Positions 17,168-26,408 of a stretch of 33,735 bases of DNA are shown here, in pieces; the first letter of the stretch is position 1; every line of letters begins with the position of its first letter. The notes under the pieces are model-generated. The model had not been told where the DNA came from, did not search any database, and saw only the letters and a program-made list of their open reading frames with translations. The stretch is from NCBI GenBank assembly GCA_964587515.1, contig CAZPMO010000030.1:1-33735 (forward strand). Direction: 5' to 3'. This DNA is from CAZPMO01 sp964587515. Lineage in GTDB: Bacteria > Pseudomonadota > Alphaproteobacteria > MPNO01. Both the position numbers and the translations under genes were made by a program.

Positions 17168-18453
17168 GCCGCTTCGCCTACCGGGACGGCGTCCTGTTCG
17201 CGGACGATTTATCGCTGGCCGACATCGCGGCCGATGTCGGGACGCCGTTCTATTGCTATTCCGCCACCGCGCTGGTCGAAAACTACACTGCCTTCGCCGA
17301 TGCGCTGTCGGACCTGCCGGCGCTGGTCTGCTTCGCGCTAAAGGCCAATTCGAACCTTGCCGTGGTGCGTATGCTGGCGCGGCTTGGCGCGGGTGCCGAC
17401 GTGGTTTCCGAGGGCGAGCTGCGGCGCGCGCTGGCGGCCGGGGTCGCACCCGAAAAGATCGTGTTTTCCGGGGTCGGCAAGACGGATACGGAAATCGCCT
17501 TCGGGCTGGACGCCGGCATCGGCCAGTTCAACGTCGAATCTGAACCCGAGCTCGAGGCCATATCGGCGATCGGGGCCGCGTCGTCGCAAAGCGCAAAGGT
17601 GGCGCTTCGCGTCAATCCCGATGTGGACGCGATGACCCACGACAAGATCGCGACCGGCCGCGGCGAGGACAAGTTCGGCATTCCCTTCAGGGACGTGCCC
17701 CGACTTTATGCGCGCGCCGCCGCCTTGCCAGGTATCGAACCGGTCGGGCTCGCGGTCCATATCGGCTCCCAGCTCACCAGCCTGGAACCGTTTCGCAAGG
17801 CGTTTACGCGGATCGCCCAATTGGTCCGCGCGCTCCGCGCCGACGGGCAGGTGGTCCGCCGGATCGATCTCGGCGGCGGACTCGGCATCGTCTATGACAG
17901 CGAGGAGCCGCCCCATCCCGACGACTACGCGGCGATGGTGCGCGAGACGGTCGGTGATCTCGGCTGCGATCTGATGTTCGAGCCGGGCCGTCTGCTGGCC
18001 GGCAACGCGGGCGTGCTGGTCACCCGCGTGGTCTATATCAAGGACGGCGAGTCGCGCCGCTTCGCGATTGTCGACGCGGCGATGAACGATCTGCTGCGGC
18101 CGTCGCTCTATGACGCTCATCACGGTGTCGCGCCGGTCACTGAAATCGTGCCGGGCGCAACGCCGGCAACCGTCCCCACCGAAGTGGTCGGACCGGTTTG
18201 CGAGACCGGCGATGTGCTGGCCAGAAGCCGCGACCTGCCTGGCCTCGCCGCCGGCGATCTGCTGGCGATCCTTTCGGCGGGCGCCTATGGCGCGGTGATG
18301 TCGTCGGCCTATAATACGCGGCCGATCGCGCCCGAGATCATGGTCAATGGCGGTCACTACAGCGTGATCCGGCCGCGCCAGACTTATGATATACTCTTGA
18401 ACCAGGATCGTATGCCCGACTGGCTCGACGATGCCGCCGAGGTTCCCCGTTAA
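17164..18453 (+). CDS. lysA: Diaminopimelate decarboxylase
   Basis: A 429-residue fold-III PLP enzyme catalysing the last step of lysine synthesis, meso-diaminopimelate to lysine plus CO2. K60 in CFALKANSN forms the PLP Schiff base. HIGSQ, the GGGLGI phosphate-binding loop and the EPGR motif follow. C346 in the CETGD motif is the second-subunit active-site cysteine. The C-terminal part YNTRP is typical. The start at 17164 is inside the lipoprotein stop and gives the family N-terminus; an open frame extends far upstream in GC-rich DNA and is not used. The TIGR02302 gene follows after 18 bases. Confidence 0.96.
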   Translation: MSRFAYRDGVLFADDLSLADIAADVGTPFYCYSATALVENYTAFADALSDLPALVCFALKANSNLAVVRMLARLGAGADVVSEGELRRALAAGVAPEKIVFSGVGKTDTEIAFGLDAGIGQFNVESEPELEAISAIGAASSQSAKVALRVNPDVDAMTHDKIATGRGEDKFGIPFRDVPRLYARAAALPGIEPVGLAVHIGSQLTSLEPFRKAFTRIAQLVRALRADGQVVRRIDLGGGLGIVYDSEEPPHPDDYAAMVRETVGDLGCDLMFEPGRLLAGNAGVLVTRVVYIKDGESRRFAIVDAAMNDLLRPSLYDAHHGVAPVTEIVPGATPATVPTEVVGPVCETGDVLARSRDLPGLAAGDLLAILSAGAYGAVMSSAYNTRPIAPEIMVNGGHYSVIRPRQTYDILLNQDRMPDWLDDAAEVPR

Positions 18454-18471
18454 GCAGCAGGAGCCCGCCCT

Positions 18472-20946
18472 ATGACCGACGGCGAGACCCGGATGCCCCG
18501 CGCACCGCGCTTGTGGATGCGGCTCGCGCGCGCCCGCGCCGTGCTGTCCTGGGAGCTTGCCTGGCCGTCATTGTGGCCGGCGGTCGCCGTCGTGGGCGTG
18601 TTCGGGGCGCTTGCTCTGTTCGATATACTGCCCGCCTTGCCCGGATGGCTGCACGCGTTCGCGCTTCTCGCGCTGGCGCTGGCTTTCTTGTGGGCGCTGT
18701 GGATCGCCGCGCGCGATTTCGTCCTGCCGAGCCGGGATGCCGCGCGGCGGCGGATCGAACAGGCCAGTGGGCTCGAACACCGTCCTCTCCAGGTCGTCGG
18801 CGACCAGCTCGCGGCCGGTGCGGAAGACGATGAATCAGCGGCGCTCTGGTGTCTTCATCAGGCGCGCATGGCGGCTGCGGCGCGGCGGTTGCGCGTCGGC
18901 ATGCCGGCGCCGGGACTGGCAAGACGTGACCCGTTTGCATTACGCGCACTATTGGCGCTGCTTATTGTCGTCGGGGCGGCAGTAGGCGGCGCCACCTTCA
19001 CCGACCGTTTCGAGCGCGCGGTGAAACCCGAATTCGCGGGTTTCGGCGATGCGCGGACGGCCAAGCTGCAACTCTGGATCACACCGCCCGCCTATACGGG
19101 CCTCGCGCCGTTGTTCCCCAAGGCTCTTCCCTCCAGCCCAGACAATGACGCGGCCGAAGCGGCCCCTCCGCCGTTGAAGGCGCCCGCAGGTAGTGTACTT
19201 TCGGCCCAGGTCTCCGGTGGGCGCGGGACCGCCGAACTGATCATCGACGAAAAGCGCATCGCCTTCGATCGCATTGACGATCGCAACAGCAAGCTGACCC
19301 ATGCGCTGGCCGCCGGGGGGACGGTTGAAATCAGACAGAACGGCGATAGGCTCGGGGCTTGGTCTATCGAGATTGTCGCCGACCAGCCGCCGGTCGTGGC
19401 GTTTTCCGCGCCGCCGGCCGCGACGGCTCGCAATGCCCTGCGCATGGCGTTTCGCGCCAGCGACGATTATGGGCTCGACAAGGTCGCGGCCGAAATCCGC
19501 CGCACCTATGAGGGCGGCGAGGTCACCGGCAAGGAACTGGTCGAACTCGCGTTGAACCTTCCGGGACTGAACGTCCGCAAGGCCGATGAAATCGCCTTCC
19601 AGGACCTCACGCCGCACCATTGGGCCGGGCTGCCCGTGGTGATGAGGCTTCGCGCCACCGACGGGGCCGGACAGACCAGCTACAGCAAGGATGCGCGACT
19701 GGTCCTGCCCGAACGCGAATTCCGCCATCCCGTGGCGCAGGCGATCATCGGGCAGCGCAAGCGGCTGACCACCGAACCCGAACGGAGGCGTTCGATCGTT
19801 CAGGCGCTGCGCGAAATCGCCGCCCGGCCCGGCGCCTTCGACCACCGCGTGGCGACATTCCTCGCGCTGATCACGTCCAGCGCCCGGTTGATCAGCGAAC
19901 CCGAAAAGACGGCGATTCCGCCGGTGCGCGAAGTGCTGTGGGATACGGCGCTCGGCGTCGAGGACGGCCGGCTTTCGATCTTCGAACGTAATCTCCGTCA
20001 GGCGCAACGCGACCTCATGAAGGCGATGTCGGAGAACGCATCCGACCACGAGTTGCAACGGCTTCTCAACGAGTTCGAACGCGCGCTCAACCAGTTCCTT
20101 CGGGCGATGGCGCAGCAAATGCGGAACCGCCCGCAAGATGAACAGTTTCTGCCGGTCGATCCGCGTACGCGGATGCTGGAAAGCACCGATATCCAGCGCA
20201 TGCTGAAGCAAATCCGCGATTTGCTGCGCGCGGGAGAGCGTCGCGCCGCGCGCGAAATGCTGGCCCAGCTTCGGAACCTGCTGGAAAACCTGCGGGCCGG
20301 ACGCATGAGAGCGGGCAATCAGCGATCGCGCGCCGCCAACCAGGCGGTAAGCCGACTGCAGGACCTGATACGGCGTCAGAGCAAATTGCTGGAACGAACC
20401 TTCCGGCGGTCGCAGGGGCGAATGACGCGCCCGGGCGCCGAAGCCAGCGGCAAGGACGCCAGATCCCAGCGCGCGCTGCGCCAGACACTGAAACAGCTCC
20501 GCGACATGCTGGCCCGCATGGGAATCGACATGAAGAACGGCAAGGGGCCGGGCAAGGCTTTTGGCTTGGCCGACCAGGCGATGGGAGAGTCGGCTGGCGC
20601 GCTCGACAGCAACCTGCCCGGTGAAGCGGTGGGTCCGCAGGGCCGGGCCCTCGACGCGCTGCAGCAACTCGGGCGCGGCATGATGCAGCAAATGCGGAAT
20701 CAGTTCGCCCGTGGATCGGGGCTCGGGATGCAGCCGCGCTTCAATCCGCTGCGCCAACGGCGTGACCCGCTGGGCCGCTATATGCCGGGCGATGACGGCT
20801 TCGATTCCAGCGATGTGGAAATTCCCGACCAGGGCACCGTCGAGCGCGCCCAGTGCATCCTCGACGAACTGCGCCGCCGCGCCGGCCAGCGGTTCCGCCC
20901 GCGCTTCGAACTCGAATACATCGATCGGCTGTTGCAGCGCTTTTAG
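18472..20946 (+). CDS. TIGR02302 / DUF4175 family large membrane protein
   Basis: An 824-residue protein of an uncharacterised family confined largely to Alphaproteobacteria and often placed after lysA. Two hydrophobic helices lie near residues 27-50 and 56-80 and a third near 150-175. A long extracytoplasmic-looking region follows, then a helical C-terminal half (about 490-820) unusually rich in R, Q and M, with coiled-coil-like stretches such as LKQIRDLLRAGERRAAREMLAQL (cited in part). The C-terminus GMQPRFNPLRQRRDPLGR and LDELRRRAGQ is family-typical. AGGAG precedes the ATG. The function is unknown; an envelope role is suggested by topology and by the coupling to lysine/diaminopimelate synthesis. 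Full length. Confidence 0.88.
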   Translation: MTDGETRMPRAPRLWMRLARARAVLSWELAWPSLWPAVAVVGVFGALALFDILPALPGWLHAFALLALALAFLWALWIAARDFVLPSRDAARRRIEQASGLEHRPLQVVGDQLAAGAEDDESAALWCLHQARMAAAARRLRVGMPAPGLARRDPFALRALLALLIVVGAAVGGATFTDRFERAVKPEFAGFGDARTAKLQLWITPPAYTGLAPLFPKALPSSPDNDAAEAAPPPLKAPAGSVLSAQVSGGRGTAELIIDEKRIAFDRIDDRNSKLTHALAAGGTVEIRQNGDRLGAWSIEIVADQPPVVAFSAPPAATARNALRMAFRASDDYGLDKVAAEIRRTYEGGEVTGKELVELALNLPGLNVRKADEIAFQDLTPHHWAGLPVVMRLRATDGAGQTSYSKDARLVLPEREFRHPVAQAIIGQRKRLTTEPERRRSIVQALREIAARPGAFDHRVATFLALITSSARLISEPEKTAIPPVREVLWDTALGVEDGRLSIFERNLRQAQRDLMKAMSENASDHELQRLLNEFERALNQFLRAMAQQMRNRPQDEQFLPVDPRTRMLESTDIQRMLKQIRDLLRAGERRAAREMLAQLRNLLENLRAGRMRAGNQRSRAANQAVSRLQDLIRRQSKLLERTFRRSQGRMTRPGAEASGKDARSQRALRQTLKQLRDMLARMGIDMKNGKGPGKAFGLADQAMGESAGALDSNLPGEAVGPQGRALDALQQLGRGMMQQMRNQFARGSGLGMQPRFNPLRQRRDPLGRYMPGDDGFDSSDVEIPDQGTVERAQCILDELRRRAGQRFRPRFELEYIDRLLQRF

Positions 20947-21132
20947 ATCGTCCCGCCGGTTTCATGGGACCGGATCAATCTCTCGTTAACCATACCGACA
21001 CCTCTGGGTACACATAATCGCGGGCACTGCTCGACGAATTGGAGCCCATGCGCGGATGCCCATGCCTCGCCCACCGATTGTGCGACCCGACGCGCCGCGT
21101 CCTTCAGCGAACCCCGTCATGACGGGCGTCCG

Positions 21133-23367
21133 ATGAACAAACGACGCATGGCGCGGTTTCTGCCGCCGGCGATCCTCGCGCTCGCGGTGATTGCGCGCAT
21201 TGTCGATCCCACCCCGGTCGAACGGCTGCGGATGGCCGCGTTCGACGAATTCCAGCGCCAGAAACCACGCGTATGGACCGACACACCGGTGCGGATCATC
21301 GATATCGACGACGCGACATTGGAGCGGATGGGACAATGGCCCTGGCCGCGCCTCCGCGTCGCGGCCCTGGTCGACCGCCTGCGCGAACTGGGCGCGGCCA
21401 CGGTGGCTTTCGATGTACTGTTCGCCGAGCCGGACCGCACCTCGCCGACCCGGATAACGAAACTCTGGCGGCAGTTCACCAATGACCCGGAGCTGACGCG
21501 CCTCACCAACCGACTGCCCGATCACGATCGTGTTTTCGCGCGCTCCCTGGCGGACATGCCGACAGTCCTCGGCATGATCCTGAATAACGACTCCGCGTCG
21601 AGCCGGCCACGTCGCAAACAGTGGGGTGTGGCGGTGGCGGGTGACGATCCCAGATCCTTTTTATGGAATTTCACCGGTGCGACATGGAGCCTGCCGGGTC
21701 TGGAGGCATCCGCGGCCGGGCAGGGGAGTATCAACAGCAGCGTCGACGCCGATGGCATCATCCGTCGGATACCACTGTTATTTCGTCTCGCGGGCGACGG
21801 CACCATATCGGATGAGGTTTATCCTTCGCTCGCCGCCGAGGCGCTGCGCGTGGCCCAGGGCGCGTCGACTTATATGCTCAAGGCGTCCGGCGCGAGCGGC
21901 GCGACCTCTTATGGCGAAAACACGGGTCTCAACGCGGTCCGCATCGGACGTATTTCGGTGCCCACCGACGCCAAGGGCCACATCTGGCTGTATGACACCG
22001 GTCATGTCCCGGAGAGATTCATTCCGGCGTGGCGGATATTCGAATCCGACTTCGGCGCGGACCGCATCGAGGGCAAGATCGTTCTCGTGGGGACCAGCGC
22101 GGCCGGGCTGAAGGATATTCGCGCGACACCGCTCAACCAGGTCGTCGCGGGCGTGGAAATCCAGGCCCAGGCCATCGAACAGATGATTCTGGGCGCGCAC
22201 CTGGTGAGACCCGACTGGACCACGGGCGCCGAGATCGCGTGGCTTGTGGTCCTCGGCATCATTTTGATCGTCCTGATGCCGCGATGGGGTGGATTATGGT
22301 GCGCGCTGGTCGCGCTGGGCGGCTTTGCCGTCGCGGTATCGGCGTCCTGGCTGTTTTTCGCGGAGCTCAACTGGCTGGTCGATCCCGTCTATCCATCCTT
22401 CGTCGTGTTGTTTCTGTATCTCGTCCAGTCGCTGTTGCTGGTCCTGAGCACCGAAGCCGACCGCCGCAACATTCGCGGCGCCTTCAGCCGCTATCTTGCG
22501 CCCGCGTTGGTCGAACGGGTCGCGAAGGACAGTTCGCTCCTTAAACTGGGCGGCGAAATTCGCGACATGACCATTATGTTCTGCGATATCCGGGGCTTCA
22601 CCGAAATCTCCGAGTCCCTCGAAGCGGAGGATCTGACGCGTTTCCTGAATGCCTTCCTGACGCCGATGACGGATGTGATCCAGGCGAATCATGGCACCAT
22701 CGACAAATATATGGGGGACGCCATCATGGCGTTCTGGAACGCGCCGCTGGACGATTTCGATCACGCCGAGCACGCGGTACGAACCGCGATCGACATGGTC
22801 ACGCGTCTGGAAACGCTGAACAAGCAATGGCATGAAGAGGCGGAAGCCGAGGGCCGAAAGCATCGGCACATCGCCATCGGCATCGGGCTGAACAGCGGCA
22901 ATTGCTGCGTCGGCAATATGGGGTCCGACCAACGGTTCGATTATTCGGTTCTTGGCGACGTCGCGAATATCGCCTCGCGGCTGGAAGGACAATCGAAAAC
23001 CTATGGGGTGCCGATCGTGGCGGGCGAGGCGACGGTCGCGAAAATTCCGGAGATGGCCTGGCTCGAGCTCGATAAGGTTCGTCTGGTCGGCAAGGAAGAA
23101 GCCGTCCGGGTTTTTACTCTCCTGGGTGACGAAGAAACCAGTTCCGCGCCATGGTTCCGCGCCCTGGTCACGGCGCACAAGCATTTCCTGGCCGCGTATC
23201 GCGCCCGCCATATCGAAGCCGCCCTGGATAGTCTTCAGGGGCTGGAGGACGCCTCCCAAGGGAAAATTCGAGATCTTATAGAGCTTTACGCTTCGCGCCT
23301 TGACGAATTGCAACCCGAGCAAATCAATGCGGAATGGGACGGCGTATATCACGCGGAGAAAAAGTAA
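21133..23367 (+). CDS. CHASE2-domain adenylate/guanylate cyclase
   Basis: A 744-residue inner-membrane receptor. A short N-terminal hydrophobic segment precedes an extracytoplasmic CHASE2 sensor (about residues 30-350; IIDIDDATLERMGQWPWPR is typical). Three membrane helices follow (about 367-436), then a class III cyclase domain starting near residue 479. Metal-binding aspartates lie in MFCDIRGFTE and near residue 528 in MGDAIMAFW; the RFDYSVLGDVANIASRLEG block is also typical. It probably makes cAMP, though nucleotide choice is not certain from sequence. Its 186-base upstream gap carries a lone TTAACCAT. It is followed after 71 bases by the Slam-like barrel gene and then the FecR gene on the same strand, a probable functional unit. 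Confidence 0.92.
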   Translation: MNKRRMARFLPPAILALAVIARIVDPTPVERLRMAAFDEFQRQKPRVWTDTPVRIIDIDDATLERMGQWPWPRLRVAALVDRLRELGAATVAFDVLFAEPDRTSPTRITKLWRQFTNDPELTRLTNRLPDHDRVFARSLADMPTVLGMILNNDSASSRPRRKQWGVAVAGDDPRSFLWNFTGATWSLPGLEASAAGQGSINSSVDADGIIRRIPLLFRLAGDGTISDEVYPSLAAEALRVAQGASTYMLKASGASGATSYGENTGLNAVRIGRISVPTDAKGHIWLYDTGHVPERFIPAWRIFESDFGADRIEGKIVLVGTSAAGLKDIRATPLNQVVAGVEIQAQAIEQMILGAHLVRPDWTTGAEIAWLVVLGIILIVLMPRWGGLWCALVALGGFAVAVSASWLFFAELNWLVDPVYPSFVVLFLYLVQSLLLVLSTEADRRNIRGAFSRYLAPALVERVAKDSSLLKLGGEIRDMTIMFCDIRGFTEISESLEAEDLTRFLNAFLTPMTDVIQANHGTIDKYMGDAIMAFWNAPLDDFDHAEHAVRTAIDMVTRLETLNKQWHEEAEAEGRKHRHIAIGIGLNSGNCCVGNMGSDQRFDYSVLGDVANIASRLEGQSKTYGVPIVAGEATVAKIPEMAWLELDKVRLVGKEEAVRVFTLLGDEETSSAPWFRALVTAHKHFLAAYRARHIEAALDSLQGLEDASQGKIRDLIELYASRLDELQPEQINAEWDGVYHAEKK

Positions 23368-23389
23368 CGCTGTAGATTCGCTCGGATTT

Positions 23390-23418
23390 GTGCCACATGT
23401 GACACGCGACGACGCGTG
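23390..23418. promoter_or_regulatory. Two overlapping dyads upstream of the barrel gene
   Basis: GTGCCACATGTGACAC (23390-23405) is a 16-base dyad with one mismatched pair around a perfect CACATGTG core. It overlaps CACGCG-ACGA-CGCGTG (23403-23418), a perfect 6-base inverted repeat. Both sit in the short gap between cyclase stop and barrel start. They look like operator sites or a transcript hairpin. There is no T tract for a terminator, and the spacing does not match a Crp site. Confidence 0.4.
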
Positions 23419-23438
23419 CGCATTGGGGTTTCCAAGGG

Positions 23439-24924
23439 GTGAGCTCGGCAGCCGACTCAAGGAATGCCGGTCGCGGATTTTTTTGGCCGTATAGAAAGCG
23501 GGGCCCCGGCTATCGTTGGGGACTTTTGGTTGCGGGTCTCCTTTTGACGGGAGTCTGTCCGGCCGCCGCACAATCGCCTTTAGTCGCGCAGGACATCGAC
23601 AAGGAATTACTTGATGCGCCCAAGCGTATCACCGACATCGACGACACCACCCGCGAAGCGCTGGAGAAACGGCGGGATCAGCCGGCGCGGATCGTCACCT
23701 ATGCTGATGTGCTTGCCAATCCCGACGATATCGACATCAACCTCGCATACGCCAAGGTTCAGATCGCGCGCGGCGACGTCAAGGGCGCCGCGGCCACCTA
23801 CGAACGAATCCTGCTGATCGATCCCGACCTTCCCCGGGTCCGCCTGCTCTATGCGGTCATACTGTTCCGCCTCGACAATCTCAACGAGGCCGAGCGCGAG
23901 CTGATAGCCGTGCGCGAACAGGAAATGCCGCCCACACTGCGCGCGGAAATCGACCATTATCTCAAAAAGATAAATCTGCGTCGCAAGCAGACCCGATACA
24001 CCTTTACCGCCTCATTCGGCGCCCAGCATGACTGGAACAGGAACGCCTCGCCGGCATCCAAGCGGCAACTGGTCTCGGATTTCGTGGCCGACGTCGATGA
24101 AGCGGATTTGCGGACGCGCGATATCGGTTATAACGCCCTGACGGATTTGAGGGTGGTTCACGATCTCGGATACCAGGCGAAGCACCGGCTGAACGGCGCT
24201 CTAACCCATTATCGCGGCTTACAGCGCAAGCGGGGCGAACTCGATCTCAAGGTCTTCGCCCCCGAATTCGGCGGCGTCTACGATGCCGGGGCGGTGTCCC
24301 TCCACCCGACCTTGTTCGGGCAGCGCATAAATCTCTCCAAGGAACTCTATTCCTTTGTTCACGGCGCCCGGCTGCGCGCCGAGCATCGGATCGACGCGGA
24401 TCTCGACATCTACGGCTACGGCCAAGCCGAACGAAAGGAATATTTCGCGGTCACGTCGTCGCTGACCGCACCAGAACGGACCGGATGGCAATACATGGCG
24501 GCTCTCGGCGCCAACTATAAGCTGAACCCGGCGATGAAGATGAGTTTCGAGATCTCGGGTATTTCGGTGGGGGCGGAACGCAATTACAACGCCTATACCG
24601 GCAAGCGGGCGACGCTGTCCCATAAATGGCTGCTCGGCGACGGGATGTTCCTGATCACCGCGCTCACCGGCGAGCTTGACCGCTACCAGGAGGGCGATCC
24701 CGAGGTCAGCGAGTTGACGCGCCACGATTTCATCGGCAAGGCGGGCCTGACTTTCGGCGTGCCCGTCGATTTTTTTTGTCGGCAGTAACACACCCCTGTC
24801 GTTCCTGCGCGATTTTTATATGACGATTTCGCTGGAAGCATCCCGTCAGGCTTCCAATATCACCAACTATCACTACAGCAACCGCCGCGCTTCTGTCTTG
24901 CTGTCGAAGCGCTGGGAGTTTTAG
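23439..24924 (+). pseudogene. TPR plus outer-membrane barrel protein, Slam/DUF560-like, with a one-base frameshift near the 3' end
   Basis: An exported protein with a signal peptide ending at PAAA-Q (about residue 44), a TPR-like helical periplasmic domain (about 95-185) and a C-terminal beta-barrel (about 190 onward). This order matches surface lipoprotein assembly modifiers (type XI secretion). In the frame as given, translation ends at 24788 right after an 8-T run at 24770-24777. Deleting one T continues through VGSNTPLSFLRDFYM to RRASVLLSKRWEF and a stop at 24924. That restores a 494-residue protein with the terminal phenylalanine expected of a Bam substrate. The only start I find is GTG 23439, with AAGGG immediately upstream. 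Real slippage, phase variation or a sequencing error are all possible. The downstream FecR gene starts 20 bases later. Confidence 0.8.
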
Positions 24925-24944
24925 CCGGAGAGGCGATCAAGCGC

Positions 24945-26330
24945 ATGCACCATTTAGCCCGTACCGCTCTTTTCGCAATCGCTGTCGCGTCATGGCCGGC
25001 GCAGGCCGCGGAATCGCCGACCCGCATCGGCGCCGCCGCCGCCGTGCGCGGGCTGGTCCAGCTTGCCGCCGTGGCCGACGTGCGCGCGGTCGGCAAGGAT
25101 GCGGTCAGCGGCGATCCCATTTTTCTCGGCGATCGCGTGACCACCGGGCCGTCTGGCCGGCTTCAGATCATGCTGCTCGACGAGACCGTATTCACCCTCG
25201 GCCCCAAGGGCGTAATCGTGATCGACGAATTCGTTTACGACCCGAAGACCAGCAAGGGCAAGGTGGCGGCGTCGATTCTCAAGGGTACCTTCCGCTTCGT
25301 GACCGGCAAGATTTCGAATCGCCAGCCGTCCGACATGAAAGTCAAGCTGCCGGTGGGCTCCATCGGCGTGCGCGGCACCTCCGTCGCCGGCATCACCGAC
25401 GGAACCCGCGCGACCGTCGTGCTGCTGGGGCCTGGGCCGAACGCCAATACCGGTGAACGCATCGGGCGCATCTCGGTCAGCGGCGCCGGGCAGTTCGGCG
25501 GAAGCACACCGGTCGAGATCGTACGCCCCGGCTACGGAACCGAGATCGCGGGCAGAAATGTACAGCCCACGCTGCCGGTGCAACTCGATCCGGCACGCCT
25601 TCAGACGATCACCGGACCGTTGAACAGCGTTCTGCGCGCGCCGACCCGGCCGGAGCAGGCGCAGGATACCGGGGGCCGAAGCCAAGCGAGCCAACCTACC
25701 CAAAGGCAATCCGCCGGAGCGGCGTTAGCTGGGACCAATCGAACGGATATCGCGAAACAAACTGGGGACGGTCTTGCCGGAGGTCTCCGCGGAATACAAA
25801 CCATCCGTGTGTTGGCTCGTAGATTGAAACAAAAGGGAGCCATCGCGGCTAACCAACAAGCGCCACCACATCTATTAGAAGAAGCGGCGTTCGAACCCAA
25901 GCCACTAGGCTCGACAACCACGTTCGAACAGTTGCGCTCGATCAACTCCGGATCCGCTAATTTCGGATCTCAAAACACCATCCTGAAAAATGCTAGTACG
26001 CCGGTGGGCTCCTATGACATTTCATACAGCTATAATTTCGGCAGCAGGACCGCGTCGGGACAGGTAACGATCAACGCCGGATCCTTTTTCGGGCCGCCGG
26101 GAAATGCGCAATTCCCCCTTCTTGCCAGCCCCTTTTCTGACGCGAGCAAGACAGGGCCGATTCTGATCGAGGAACCAGCTATCGCCGTCCCCGGCCCCAT
26201 CAACGGAACGGCCAACGTGAGATACGAGTTCCGCAATGTGAACGGCGTCATTTTCAAGGAACTGCGGCACGAAGTCACCTACACGAAAGGCCCCAAAACG
26301 GGCACCGGCAGGGGCGTTCTGAAAAGGTAA
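24945..26330 (+). CDS. Secreted FecR-domain protein with beta-rich C-terminal domain
   Basis: A 461-residue exported protein. The signal peptide ends near PAQA (residue 21). A FecR domain covers about residues 55-165, with LGDRVTTGPSGRLQIMLLD, GTFRFVTGK and the PVGSIGVRGTSV motif. It lacks the N-terminal anti-sigma part and membrane helix of true FecR regulators and has no sigma factor gene nearby. A low-complexity linker rich in Q, T, A and R (about 225-310) leads to a 150-residue C-terminal domain. That domain contains a Tyr/Ser-rich strand pair with the motif YNFGSRTASGQVTI, loosely like the small barrels of surface lipoproteins. The linker DNA is less GC-rich than its neighbours. GGAGAGG precedes the ATG. 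The C-terminal domain might be handled by the Slam-like barrel; this is inference. Confidence 0.8.
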   Translation: MHHLARTALFAIAVASWPAQAAESPTRIGAAAAVRGLVQLAAVADVRAVGKDAVSGDPIFLGDRVTTGPSGRLQIMLLDETVFTLGPKGVIVIDEFVYDPKTSKGKVAASILKGTFRFVTGKISNRQPSDMKVKLPVGSIGVRGTSVAGITDGTRATVVLLGPGPNANTGERIGRISVSGAGQFGGSTPVEIVRPGYGTEIAGRNVQPTLPVQLDPARLQTITGPLNSVLRAPTRPEQAQDTGGRSQASQPTQRQSAGAALAGTNRTDIAKQTGDGLAGGLRGIQTIRVLARRLKQKGAIAANQQAPPHLLEEAAFEPKPLGSTTTFEQLRSINSGSANFGSQNTILKNASTPVGSYDISYSYNFGSRTASGQVTINAGSFFGPPGNAQFPLLASPFSDASKTGPILIEEPAIAVPGPINGTANVRYEFRNVNGVIFKELRHEVTYTKGPKTGTGRGVLKR

Positions 26331-26408
26331 GCGCCGGCGATCCACTTGCCGGGTTCATTCGGCGGGTGTGGCGTGTAAGCTGGCGCCTCTGTCCCCGGCG
26401 CGGTTGCC

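Noticed and set aside
18949..20757. 602-codon minus-strand open frame opposite the TIGR02302 gene
   Set aside because: No recognisable domain, and the plus-strand gene is complete and family-typical.
20986..20993. TTAACCAT as a CtrA site upstream of the cyclase
   Set aside because: Matches a reported half-type motif, but a lone 8-mer in an alphaproteobacterial gap is weak and no paired TTAA at the right spacing is present.
23389..23406. Crp/FNR-type site in the cyclase-barrel gap
   Set aside because: TGTG half-sites are spaced by ten bases and one is imperfect; the Crp consensus needs TGTGA-N6-TCACA.
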